This document shows positions 12,185 through 22,770 of a DNA stretch of 64,000 bases, one piece after another. The stretch's first letter is position 1. The number at the start of each line of letters is the position of its first letter. Position numbers and translations under genes: made by a program. Below the pieces are notes generated by a model that was given only the letters and a program-made list of their open reading frames with translations, was not told where the DNA came from and searched no databases. This stretch comes from Pogona vitticeps (taxonomy: Eukaryota; Chordata; Lepidosauria; Squamata; Agamidae). Where the stretch lies: assembly GCF_051106095.1 (NCBI RefSeq), contig NC_135791.1, forward strand, positions 9,396,001 through 9,460,000. The letters are read 5' to 3'.

Positions 12185-12291
12185 GATTTTGGAAAAGCCG
12201 CCTAGAGTGGTCTTACAGGCCAGATGGGTGGGGTATAAATCAAATAAATAAATAAAATAAAATAAAATAAAATAAAATAAAATAAAATAAA
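12185..12291 (+). mobile_element. L2 LINE 3' terminus with (AAAAT)n tail
   Basis: The phrase GCCGCCTAGAGTGG...CCAGATGGGTGGGGTATAAATCAAATAAA is the common 3' terminus of the L2 copies here (compare 27170-27225 and 39810-39850). A run of AAAAT units follows at about 12245-12291. Only the last hundred bases were inserted. Confidence 0.8.
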
Positions 12292-13234
12292 ACTGCTGTT
12301 CCCCGAAGTGGTTGGGGATAATTCTGGATTGGCCTACCCCCCCAAAAAAATCCATGATCTAAACACCAAACAGAAATTTGCTGCCATAAATAACATACTT
12401 AGGAAACTGGTTGGGTCAGACTGGGCTGTACATCCGCAAACAATAAGAACAACAGTTTTGAAACGGTGGTTTGTTGCCCCTCTCTACTGCTGTTCCATAA
12501 CTCCTGTAAGGATGCCCCCTTTGCATGCCTGAGACCTACACGGCCCCTGCACTATGGTGTGTGGGTATCAGGTAGATAGGTTTTTGCCATTGTTATTTTT
12601 TGGTGTGAACGCTGGAACTGCCTTCGACTATCTCTGTATTTCCCTCCAGGTAATTTTGAAGCCTCTTTGTAACTTTGTGGAACTTTTTTTTGCCTTTCCC
12701 GCCTTTTTGCTCCCTTTACTTCCGTTAAATAAAACACAAATATTCTCTTCAAGCAACTTGGATTAGAAAGTTTGTGGTACTAAACCCAGGTCTTGCCTCA
12801 ACCGGCTATAGGAAAGTATTTATGTTTAGGTAGGGGTCGTGGCAGCTGTCTTGCAAGGCTGATGTGTGTTCCAAGTGCCTAGTCTTGTGGGGGTTTTTTT
12901 GGACTTCCTGGAAACACTGCAGAGTTTGAGTAGACCGGAGTTGAGGAGACTCAATAGTCATCAATCACCACAACTGTTTCTTTGCTGGACTCACTCACCC
13001 CAGGATAAGAGAGGTCGTGTGTCTCAGTGGCTATACAGAGGGAGCCCTGACTGGGTCATAGTATGTTTTTCTTTGTTGCTTATCCAGAAGTGTAATTTCT
13101 GGTGTATTAAACACAATTGTTTTATCCAGTATAACTTGCTCGTTCCAGTGTGGTATTGCATTCATTTTCTGAAACACCTTCTTCACCTTCTCTTTCTGTC
13201 CTTCTCCTTCTGAAAATTCATCCAATTCATGGCA
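12292..13234. other. Unannotated, possibly old LTR-like sequence
   Basis: Two stretches carry polyadenylation-type signals after T-rich sequence (AATAAA near 12727, ATTAAA near 13106), which recalls transcript or LTR ends. No paired ends or target duplication could be found, so no element is called. Confidence 0.25.
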
Positions 13235-13645
13235 TTGCGTTTCTATTCAAATTACATGAGATTCCCTGGCACTTAAGATCTCCAGGGGAGACCCTTCTCT
13301 CAGTCCTCCTGCCCTCACAGGCACTTTCGAAGAGGACACAAGGGAGAACTTTTTCAGTGGAATGTACACTCTCTGGAGACCAGGTGACATGAAGATTTTC
13401 TTCTTAAGACAAGCTTTTAACCATTGAATTGAGCAACGAAGAGTTTTTTTGTATTTTGGACTGCTGTTTACTATTACGTGTAATGGTTTTTATTTGTGTT
13501 TTTATGTGCTTTTAAACTAAATGTTTTAATATTATATTTTGATTGCTTTTTTTAATGCAATAACATACTGTGCTTTGAGGGTTTTTAAAAAAAACAATTT
13601 ATGAACTGCCTTGTGTTCCACCAGGAAGAAGGTGGCATAAAGATA
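13235..13645 (+). mobile_element. Degenerate L2/CR1 LINE 3' end
   Basis: A plus-strand reading gives EIPWHLRSPGETLLSVLL, GRTFSVE and FLLRQAFNH-like pieces in shifted frames, matching the C-terminus of L2/CR1 ORF2 (RAFSVVAPxLWN...LFRQAFN). It is followed by an AT-rich UTR and a terminus (GAACTGCCTTGTG...GAAGGTGGCATAAAG) like the CR1/L2 3' hairpin. The degree of decay suggests an old copy. Confidence 0.5.
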
Positions 13646-13695
13646 GATAGACAGAGACAGACGGAAAGATAGATGGACAGACCGACAGACTGATG
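13640..13695. repeat. (GATA)/(GACA) microsatellite
   Basis: Imperfect GATA, GACA and related tetranucleotides follow the LINE end at 13235-13645. Confidence 0.75.
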
Positions 13696-13972
13696 CGTTG
13701 GTTGCCATTTGATTGAAATGTCCATCAAGGTTAATCCCAGGCATTTTGTGTCTCTCAACAAAGACCAAACAATGGTACCGAACCCTGCTACCAGTTTCTG
13801 CCTCCATCTACTATTGGGCGGGAACACCAGTACTGTATAAGTAGAGTGTGATCTGGCTAGAGTGGAAGACAACAGGTAGATTTCCCAGGTGTATTCTCTC
13901 TCTCTCTCTCTAAATCTCCATAGGCTGATTGGTGCTCCCAGGCTTTTTCCGTTCCTTTTCAGAGATAATTTC

Positions 13973-14207
13973 CAGGGATGTTGGCAAGTTTTTTCGTCCG
14001 AGTCCCAAGTCAGGGTCTTTGGCACCAAGTCCCTCTTAAAAATAACCTTTTTTTTTCATCAGAAAAGAGGGAGGGTGGGTGGCTTCCATGGGTGGGTTCC
14101 AAGCCATGAGTTCAAGTCATTGAGGGGAGGTGGGAGACGTGTTGAGTCACAGGCGCAACTTAAGTGCAACATGACCATGAGTCCCTTGACTCAAGTTGCC
14201 ACCCCTG
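13973..14207. mobile_element. hAT-like MITE, CAGGGATG family, copy 1
   Basis: The ends CAGGGATGTTGGCAAGTT and CAAGTTGCCACCCCTG are inverted. Flanking 8-mers ATAATTTC and ATTATATC match at six of eight positions, consistent with an aged hAT duplication. A related copy lies at 15620-15838. Confidence 0.65.
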
Positions 14208-15019
14208 ATTATATCCTCCTCCTTAGCAAGTGACGTAACTGCCAGCAGACCTGCAGGCATTGATGCCAGCACTAGGGGCTTGTCTTGCTAGGTTTTGGAT
14301 TCTCCGGAATTCCGCATTCTCTTCACCTGATGCTTCAAAACAGTCCTTGGAGTTATTAGTCCTCAGCAGTCACAAGCCCCACTCTAGGCTGCTGTACTCT
14401 GTCAGTTTAAATACCCACGAATTTAAATACGGATTTCCTACAATCATGATGTTGTCTGAAGGAAGCCACGTTTCCCCTTGCCAGCTCTGCGCTTCATAGC
14501 TCAAAAACCTCACCGTTCCTTCCCTTTGAGTCCATGCTGAATCTCTCTGTCCACTCCATTTCTTTTTTTGCAACAGCTCTGGTTTCTTTATTGTTTCCCC
14601 ATGAAACCAAAGGCAAGTCCATTGACCTTGTGAGGCTCTCAAGAGGCGCCGAGCGGAATTTGTGTAGGGACACCTTCTTCTTTTTCTAGCCTTCTCCCTC
14701 CAGGGGCTTGATTCTGCTTCAAAGAGGCCCAGGCAGAGAGAAAGAAGCCAACTGTTGCATAGGGTGTGTGTAAAGATCTGCAGTTGTGGCTCGCAAGTTC
14801 CAGGAGGGAAAGAACTTTGGAGACAAATGTGCTCAGGGCCCTGGGAATGTTCAGAGGAGGAACATTACAGCAGAGTAGAGGATGCATTTGCTTCTGACAA
14901 GTATAACTCCTCGCTGTGGAACCCAGCTGCCAGTTCAGGAATAGTCGTGCATTCCTAACACTGCCGGGAGAATCCTGTCCACACTGACATTGATGCAACA
15001 GTATTATCATCATTATTAT
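14208..15019. other. Unannotated stretch
   Basis: No confident repeat or exon. The minus-strand frame at 14639-15088 runs into the SINE at 15020 and lacks recognisable domains. Confidence 0.3.
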
Positions 15020-15232
15020 TGTTTCAGCTGTTATACTGCTCCATAGTGCTAGAAAACTCTCTGGGTGATTTACAACACAATTATGCAAGGAATATTTTGC
15101 TCTTCAGTGAACTGGGTACCCATTTTACCAATTTTGGAAGGATGGAAGGCTGAGTCAACCTTAAGCCAGCTACCTGGACCCATCCGGATTGAATTCAGTT
15201 CATGAGCAGAGGCTTGACTGCATGCACCACGG
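15020..15232 (-). mobile_element. tRNA-derived SINE, antisense (third copy)
   Basis: It shows the same tail and body as 846-1082: TTATACTGCTCCATAGTGCT, CTCTCTGGGTGATTTACAA, GAACTGGGTACCCATTTTACC and GGCTGAGTCAACCTTAAGCC. The tRNA head is eroded. A short ATT-rich run at 15004-15019 precedes it. Confidence 0.72.
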
Positions 15233-15619
15233 GGATCATTATATACAGGTACATAGGTTTAGGCTCTCCTTAGCTGCCAGGAATGGTCCCTGGTTTCCTG
15301 TATCAATAGGTCTTTTGGAGAGGAAGGTTACCTTTTAAAAATCAGTTAATCCTTTTGCTATTGATTTCTTGGTTTTTGTTTTGTTTTTAATTTATAGTAT
15401 TTGTTCATTATAAATCTCCAGTCACCGGGGTTCTCAAAGCATGATTCGGCGTGCAATCATTTTCAATGCACAGTCAAAACTGCATTGCTCTGAAATGCCT
15501 TTAAAACTGTTTTTTAAAATAAACAATTTAATCTATTTTACAACTATTATAAAAACAAACAAAACTAATTTTAAATGCTAATCCATGTCAAAGACCCAAG
15601 GCCTTTCAGAACAATGGGA
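15233..15619. other. Unannotated stretch
   Basis: AT-rich DNA with no recognised repeat or exon. Confidence 0.3.
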
Positions 15620-15838
15620 GCACGGATGGGGGACTTGCTGTCAAGTCGGACTTAGGTCACACTGGTGACTTGACTTGGTTTTTTTTTTCCCAGACTCGTC
15701 CTGTGACTTGGAACTGACCCACCCCTTTTTTCCGGGGGAAAGAGCTTGTTTTTAATAGAGACTCAGACTTGTGACTTGAGACTTGGTACCAAGGTCTCAG
15801 ACTTGGGACTTGGACTCAAAGACTTGCCAACATCCATG
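15620..15838. mobile_element. hAT-like MITE, CAGGGATG family, copy 2
   Basis: The right end GACTTGCCAACATCCATG is complementary to the left end of this family (compare 13973). The body is a run of GACTTG/CAAGTC variants. Flanks CAATGGGA and CAATGTGG match at six of eight positions. The left boundary is uncertain by a few bases. Confidence 0.55.
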
Positions 15839-16739
15839 CAATGTGGTTTTGACCTCTCATTGGCCAAGACGTAGTGAGAGGATGGCCTCTTCTCCATCAT
15901 CAAAAAGAAACGTGGATGTCACTGAAAAGAAGGACACAGAGAAGAAGGAACACCAAAAAGAAAGATATACATCACAAAAAGGAGGATATTCTACATTGAT
16001 TTTGCATAGGCTCATTTAAACAAATGTATGCAAATTTCACCACCATTTGACATTATCACTATGATTTTAGTGGAAATACAGTACAGATCATCTTATCACC
16101 CAAGACTGTGACTAGGAACTACCTTGTGACACATTGTTGTGATAAAGATTGGATATAAATCAAGTGAACAAGGCATAGTGTTTAATAACTCTCTAAAACG
16201 CCCTGTGCCTTGCCTTTTCTGTGACTTTCTGCAAATCAGTAGATGCAGAAAGAAAATAAATAGAGGTCACTATAGATTTATTTAAATTTCTAGCTGGAAA
16301 CAATTCTTTCAGAGGAATGGTCTGATAGTGCTTTGAGAATTTTCATTCCTGGGACTGACCTCACATAAGTTTATACAAAACTGACATCTGTTCTTTCATA
16401 TATGAACGTATGTAACATACCTGCTGCCTTACTTTCCATAGGAGACCTGGCCATACCCGTATCCAATCCATATCCTTCCTGCCATGCATCTGTAGTTATA
16501 TAAGTTTGTCTGGTGTACATCTTTTTGTACAAAATCCACTGCCTGCCCCCACCACTCCAACCAGTTTTACTTTAAAAATGAAAGATGGCTGATTAGATAT
16601 ATTGATCGAGGAGAGCCTCTACGTTCCTTGCTCGGCCAGGTAAACTCACTGAGAAGTAGGGCGCCCACTTACATGTCACTGAAAAGAAGGACAAGCATCA
16701 CCAGAAAAGAGGACAGTTTTTCAAATCGAGGGCCATCTT
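15839..16739. other. Unannotated stretch
   Basis: No repeat or exon is supported. A purine-rich, lysine/glutamate-biased frame at 15783-16019 starts inside the MITE and is not a credible gene. Confidence 0.3.
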
Positions 16740-16747
16740 CCCTAAAA

Positions 16748-16883
16748 CACTGGTCTTCAACCTTGGGCCTCCAGATGTTCTTGGACTTCAACTCCCAGAA
16801 ATCCTGGCCAGAAGAGGTGGTGGTGTAGGCTTCTGGGAGTTGTAGTCCAAGAACATCTGGAGGCCCAAGGTTGGGGACCACTG
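16748..16883. mobile_element. Palindromic hAT MITE, copy 2 (136 bp)
   Basis: It has the same length and structure as the copy at 5249-5384, with ends CACTGGTCTTCAACCTTGGG and CCCAAGGTTGGGGACCACTG. A perfect 8-bp target duplication, CCCTAAAA, flanks it (16740-16747 and 16884-16891). Confidence 0.92.
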
Positions 16884-17129
16884 CCCTAAAACATACATCC
16901 ACCCTGACGGGTGCTGTCAAAAGCAGTTCCCTGCCTTGAATTTGGAAACAAATGGGAAGATCATGCAGTTGTTTCAAGGTCTGGAATAGCACTGGGAAAT
17001 CTTCAGTCCTACCAATGTTGATGCACTGCTGTCCCCGTCATATCCATCACTGGCCAAGTTAACTGGGATTCATGGGAAATGGAGTTCAGCAGCAATTGGC
17101 AGTGCTCCCTAATGCCCCACTACAACAGG

Positions 17130-17241
17130 GATAAACAGGGGCTTGCTAGTTCTAGCTGGACTGGAACTCCCCAGAGGCACAGGCAACATGATGGGAGTTA
17201 TATCCAACAATAGGCAAAGGGTCACATGTTTGCCACCCCTG
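17130..17241. mobile_element. Right half of a CAGGGGTGG-type hAT MITE
   Basis: The end GTTTGCCACCCCTG and the inner phrase GATGGGAGTTATATCCAACA match the right arm of a common squamate palindromic MITE (CCAACA...ATCTGG...CCCCTG). A left arm with its own end is not clear, although 17040-17080 has weak similarity. Confidence 0.5.
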
Positions 17242-18222
17242 GTCTAATATGGGAGATGAAGAGAGAGAGCATGAGAAAATGTGGACTTTTGCAGATAGAT
17301 ATCTGTGCATTAACATATAAGCTAGTTTCAAGGCTTCTGTTTTTTCTTTCTTTCTCTGTGTGTGTCTCAGTTTGCTTTGCAATTTTTGCATGTTTGGTAG
17401 TCTGTGCAGAAGGTCGTAGGAGCAGAAAATTGACCACCAGACCCGCAGAGCTGCCTGTCCTTGACTCTATTCAGCACATTCATGTGCATGCACACTTGCG
17501 TAAATGCCAGCACCTACCAGACCCATTCAGTGGTTAGCTTGCTCCTTGCATACGCCACTGTTGAAGGGGTTCATTCTGAACTGTGAAAGATCTCCATTTA
17601 TTAGGAGCCTTCTAGGGTGAGTTGTGCCTTCGCCCCACGCCCGCATACATTTTTAAAATAACTTAGATCTTTGCTTTGAAGTCAGTTCAGGGTCAGCGGC
17701 AGCCGAAGAAATTAGCAGAGTCCTGCAGGCAGGGAAGAGCTTCCACGGCTATTGTGTGACAGTGATGTGAGAACAGGAGTCTTATATAAGCACTCCTGGT
17801 AGCCCTGTTTTGTCGGTCATGAAAATGCTGTGTGGTTTTTGTGGCGTGGGGTTCACAAATGCCCCTCCCGCATTCTGCCAGGGCCGTCAAGTACTGGGGT
17901 TATGTAGGACTCAATCACAAAAGCCAGCTGTGAAGGAGCCTTTATTTTAGTCTCCCACTGCAAACGGATGAGGCACACACTGGGTGAATGCTTTTCCCAG
18001 ATGCTGAGGTCTTGAAATCCTCAGTGGCACTCCGCCCGGCTCAGTCCTGAACAAAGCTCACTAGGAGGGCCATGGAAGCAGGAGGAGACACACGCAAAAG
18101 TCAGGACTGCTCCTATTTCATTCCTCTCCTGGAATATATTAGGAGACACTGTTTGGAAACTGCTGGATTTACTGCAGGGCTTCAGAAATGTCTTTTGCCA
18201 AGCTTACAGTAGATAGTCTGAT
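17242..18222. other. Unannotated stretch
   Basis: No repeat or exon is supported in this interval. Confidence 0.3.
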
Positions 18223-18265
18223 CACATCCCTTAATCAGCATCAGTGATGCTGATTAAGGGATGTG
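18223..18265. repeat. Perfect 43-bp palindrome (21-bp arms, 1-base centre)
   Basis: CACATCCCTTAATCAGCATCA is followed by one G and then by the exact reverse complement, with no mismatch. The flanks are not complementary. No target duplication marks it as a transposon. It abuts a hAT-like fragment at 18266-18375. A hairpin of this kind can arise by replication template switching. Confidence 0.95.
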
Positions 18266-18375
18266 TTCCGAGGTATGATTCAAGTCCAAATCATTTTAAA
18301 AAGAGAGAGTGGAGTCACTGATATGACTTCAGTCCGGCTCAACAGCGAGTCCTGTGACTCGGGTCCCCCTCCCTA
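18266..18375. mobile_element. Fragment related to the CAGGGATG MITE family
   Basis: The stretch has ATTCAAGTCC, GACTTCAGTCCGG and CCTGTGACTCGGGTCCCCC, resembling the GACTTG/GAGTC-rich bodies at 13973 and 15620. Ends and duplication are not recognisable. Confidence 0.35.
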
Positions 18376-18727
18376 GAAGATGGCATGAGGTATCAGTCCA
18401 GATAGCTTCCAGGTCTCATCCGTAGCCTTCAGATACCCTTGACACAGGAGAACCTGACTGAGTGAGAGCATGTGATGGCAGGATACAAATGAACCAGCAA
18501 CTCTGTTTGCTGGGAGTACACCGGTCAGTCTCTGATAGTAAAGAGGATGCTATGCAATAAACTTTTACTAGTTTAAGAATTGGTATTTACAGAGCTACAG
18601 GAACTTTGCTTAATGAATAGTTTCACTCTGTTGACCGAAGTGCTGAAATCCTTTTTCAAGAAGATCCCAGGACTTCTAATATCTGTAGGGCAATCAGAAA
18701 CACTGCAGGTGACCCCATTTGTCTATT
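18376..18727. other. Unannotated stretch
   Basis: No repeat or exon is recognised. Confidence 0.3.
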
Positions 18728-18895
18728 TCCCTTCGGTGAGCTCAGAGTAGTGTACACGGTCTTCTCTTCCCTTCTTTATCCTCAAAGTTACCCTTCCGAG
18801 GGAGCTCATACTATGACAGTGACTGTAGATGACCAGTTAGTTTCACAGCTGAGTGGGGATTTGCACCCAGGCCTCTGAGTCCAGCTTTTAACTAC
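18728..18895 (-). mobile_element. MIR-like tRNA SINE fragment, antisense
   Basis: On the minus strand this reads CCTGGGTGCAAATCCCCACT (B-box region), then CAGCTGTGAAACTAACTGG and a tail with CTACTCTGAGCTCACC. It matches the better preserved SINE at 47787-47998 in order and spacing. Confidence 0.5.
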
Positions 18896-19031
18896 TTCTT
18901 TGTGCTTTGAATCAACACTCTTCTTTAACGACTGTCCATCAGAGAGCAGCTGAAAGCAAAATCTCCTTGATGGGAAGCTAATAATATCCCTGGTCCCCAG
19001 CTTTCAGGCACGTACAGGGACCCTCTGTCCC

Positions 19032-19085
19032 TCCGGATGTTGTGGACCCTAATTCCCACCATCCTGTACTATCAGCTATGCAAAC
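19032..19085. mobile_element. Fragment of a hAT-like MITE
   Basis: CCCTCCGGATGTTGTGGACC and AATTCCCACCATCC resemble the arm of a widespread squamate palindromic MITE (CCCTCCAGATGTTG...GACTACAACTCCCATC). Confidence 0.4.
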
Positions 19086-20486
19086 AGAGATGTCTATGAG
19101 TTGAGGTTCAAAACGTTTGGAATGCCAGAATTTCCCCTCTCCTGCTTTAGAATAGATCTGCACACCTCAGGCTCTAGAAGAAGATGCAGGGTGGTAAGAG
19201 AATGAATTAATGCTTCATTTAGCAGCAAATCATTATGCTAATCATTATGTAGCCTTAATGGCTTCATCTACATGCAAAAGGGAAGCATTAGTGGCCTTTG
19301 GTTTGGGGTAAATTCAAAGTTTGCAGAAGTATGAACTAACTGGACAGACAGACAGACAATCCAAGGAGGGGTCTAAGCGAGAGAAAACTGTACAGAACCC
19401 ATAGCCCCCCCCCCAAGCTAAATCTGGCCCCATCAGCATTCTCTTAATGGATTCAGCATTAAGTCTGCGGTGAAGGGGAGCCTCTCCTCTGATAGGAAAA
19501 TGTTCAGACTCCAGCTTATGGGAGGATGGAAGAAGGGAGCACAGCATGGACATAGGGACTGGGGGAGTTTGAGCATCATAGTCAAAAATTAAACTTTTCC
19601 AAGCTCTGAAAGGGAGTTGTTTGAAGGTATATAATAGCATCCTGTGAAATAACTGGCATAGGTTACAGCAGTTTAGCTCCAAAACCTCCTAACAGGTGAA
19701 GGTATAAATGCTCCAGAGGCGTAATCAGACCACGCTGAAATACCAGCGGTGTCTTGCTTCTCTAAATGATGCCAGTTTTGATCCTTGGCTGTGTCCCCGT
19801 GCTTCTACAGCAACTACTTTCTGCAGAACAGGCCGAATCACTGGAGCAGCCCGGAATGTACCACCCTCGCTTTTGCTGGCAAACCTCCTCCTGATTGTGA
19901 GTTTGGCACAGCACGGCTTAAAGGCTATTATGGGCTAACTAATGCATGCTATGTTATATGGACCCTGGTCTGTGGTTGCTCAGGGGGTAGGATCCAGACC
20001 GGAGCCTAAGAGGCTGATCGAGTGGCGATGTGTGGTCCTGCAGCTCCTCCATCTGAGTTGTCTTGCTTCTCTCCTGCACATTTTAGCCACGCTCAAGTCC
20101 CCAGCTGCGCCTGGGCGAGTGCAGGCAGGCTTGCACTGGGCAAGGGAGCCCTGGCGCCCATCAGGTGGGTGTGGTTGCAGAAGCTGAGCAAAAGAGGACG
20201 GGTAGCTGTCTCTGCGTGGCTGACGTGCCTGGTCCTGCGCCATCCCCGCCTTGTTGCAAGATGTGATGTCAGTTTAGGGCTTTGGGGATGAAACCAGAGA
20301 GGTTTAAAGCAAGCGCGCGCACACACACATAAACAGAGTGACAGAGAGAGTGAGAAGGCGAGGGCAGGGAACTCTAAGCACCATGAACTTTATCTCATGG
20401 CTGTAGTTGCTAAAGTTTAGCAGGTGAGGAGCAAATTATAAGACAACTAATACAAAAGCGGAGCAGTTCCACCTACAAACCTGTTC
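19086..20486. other. Unannotated stretch with a small CpG cluster
   Basis: A homeodomain-motif-rich patch lies at 19200-19290, and a CpG-richer segment at about 20020-20330 has several overlapping frames on both strands. None of these frames shows a recognisable domain. A promoter or first exon is possible but unproven. Confidence 0.3.
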
Positions 20487-20537
20487 CACACACACATACG
20501 CACACACACACACGCACACACACACACACGCACACAC
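20487..20537. repeat. (CA)n microsatellite
   Basis: About 25 CA units with CG interruptions. Confidence 0.9.
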
Positions 20538-21654
20538 TGGTACAGTAGCCACTTCCGTGAACACTGAGACCTTTGTTAATTCAGAAGAGGGAGGTGAAAG
20601 GGAAGCATTTGTAAGGCAGATGTGCATTTTGGACCCGAAAGCAAAAGGGCTTTAAATCTGTCTCGTGCATCACTTTTAACTCTGCAGACCAAAGCAGGTT
20701 CTACTGCAGCTACCTCAGACTGTAGATTTTTGACTCCCGTGAAAGGCGGCATTGTGTAGTGTCGCATTTTACTGCCTGGGAGACAGAAAGGTGTGCTTGT
20801 TGGATTTTCTGTCTCAAGAGCCAAAATAAGTAGATCGGCTTTGGGTAGAGGGTTCGTGGGCAGAGGAATGCCCTTTGCAGCTTTGTCTCAGGGGATGCAG
20901 AAGGAGCCTCCCTGAAGCCTTGTGTGAGCACACATGGGGGTCTCCTGGGCTGGCCAATCCTTCACTTCCAGAAGCGTTGCTCCGGAACAGCACTGAACTC
21001 ACTCACTGCATGGACGCCAAGCTCTCGGATGACAGCTGAGGTTGAAGGAAAGTTTCTGTGCGCATCTCAAACCCTGAAGTCTTCTGGTCAAAAATAGTCT
21101 TGATTGTCTTGACGTGTCTTTGGTTGGTTTTCGATTTTGCCTCTATTTCATAGGCATCCTGGATTTTGAATGTTGTGGCTCTCTGATACGGGTAAGGTTT
21201 CTCTCAGGTCTTGGGAAAGTGCGGTTGACTTACATATACTGTATAGCCAACAATATCCCCCAAAGGCAGAGGATGGGTGCTTTTTAATTCCTGAAGAAGA
21301 CACCCTTGTTTTCCCCTGACGCTTGAAATTTGATCCAAAGAGCAAGTCATGGATCAGAGGCTGAACCTCTCTGTGCCTTCACTGGGCAGGGAGCGAAGAG
21401 TCTTACTGAACCCCTGCCTCTAAATATCCAAAGAGCTCCTCAGCATTTGGACATGGCTGTGTGCAGGAAGTGGGCAGGCTATTGAAATGCGCAGAAAAAG
21501 CAGGTCATTGAGAAAACTGCCAAACCTGAGTGGCTAAATAGCTTTGTTCCAAGGATGCAACGATAACAGCAAAAGATACCTCTGGAGTGTCCAGTCATCA
21601 TCAACAACATCATCATCATTGCATAGGTTAACAAAAATAATCATGCAGGGAGCT
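20538..21654. other. Unannotated stretch
   Basis: No repeat or exon is supported. An interrupted CAT/CAA run is present near 21598-21620. Confidence 0.3.
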
Positions 21655-21757
21655 GTGATATGGTACACTCTAGATGTGTCTGCAGTACAAATGCCCAAGA
21701 TGTTTAGGAACTGCAGTCCAAAAACATCTGGAAAGTGCCATGTTGCTTACCCCAAAT
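21655..21757. mobile_element. Diverged hAT-like MITE fragment
   Basis: GAACTGCAGTCCAAAAACAT and CTGGAAAGTGCCATGTTGC match the right arm of the CAGGGGTGGGCAAC-type MITE. The left arm (TAGATGTGTCTGCAGTACAA) is weak. Confidence 0.4.
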
Positions 21758-22611
21758 ATGCAAATACATTAGTTGTGTCATCTTTGCAAGAATTTTTGCC
21801 TTTGCAGTGCAAGCCCTGGTTCAGCTGACCTCTTTGTGCCGTCCGGTACTGACCATTGACAATTCTGATGCCAATGCCAGGCCATAAGGTTTAGAGAAAT
21901 GGGAGAATCCACAGCTGCTGTGACCACTTCATGTTGTTTCTAAAGTTGTCCAGGGCAAGGAGTAGATTTCCATCATGGATGTAAAAGTGAACTGTGAGGG
22001 TGAAGACCTCTGGCTTAGGAGGGAAGAACTAAAAAGCTTGTCAGTTTTTCTACTTAAGGATACACACCCCAGCACAAAAGTTTTGGTTTTGGGCTTAAGT
22101 CAATATGAGTTTAACCTGACTCCAGAAAAGACCAATACCTTTGCCAGTTTATTCTGGCAATGAGAACGGATCCTAAAACGACTGTCTTCTGCCACCAACC
22201 AATGAGCAAAGTTCTTTTCCACCTCTGGCTTCCCCCTTCTCTCTCTCTTTCTGTTTGTTTGCTTCCTTTCCATTGTTTGTTTGCTCTTCCTCTTCTTCTC
22301 TGACCTCTGACCAAAGCAGACATGTAATTTTCTACTTCTGACATTCCACCATGTGAGTCCATGGTGGACTCAGTTTCTCAACCACGACTGCAATTTCTTT
22401 CTTTTTTCTTTCTTTTGTACTTTTGACTTTAACTGAAGATTGTAACTGTAAGTAATTATACTTTTTCAACTTAAGATACTTTTAAGAGCTAGCTATTTTG
22501 AAGAGGGTGGATCCTGAGAACTTGGGCTATTTCTTTCTCTCTCTCTAACTCTCTATTGCTCTATCTCAATTTTTCTGCTGTCTTTGCTTTATTTTTTTAC
22601 CCTATACAATG
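21758..22611. other. Unannotated stretch with pyrimidine-rich tracts
   Basis: CT-rich low-complexity tracts occur at about 22225-22270 and 22395-22420. No exon is recognised. Confidence 0.35.
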
Positions 22612-22770
22612 GGACTCCCTTATTCACAGAATCAGTATTTACTGATTTACTTATCCATGGTCTGAAAGTATTAAAAATATGTTTTTAAAAGCCCAGAAAA
22701 AACTATTTTCACATGTATTATCAAATCCGGCCACTAGAGGGAGCCAGAGACCATGCTATGAATATTTGTT
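22612..22770. mobile_element. Possible Tigger/MER2-like DNA transposon fragment
   Basis: GACTCCCTTATTCACAGAAT, TTATCCATGGTCTGAAAGTA and TATTAAAAATA follow the order of the left end of pogo/Tigger-type elements (CTTATCCGCGGTT...GGTCYGAAA). No right end is seen. Confidence 0.35.

Noticed and set aside
12540-13145. Possible LTRs with AATAAA/ATTAAA signals
   Set aside because: No paired TG...CA ends with a matching direct repeat could be found.
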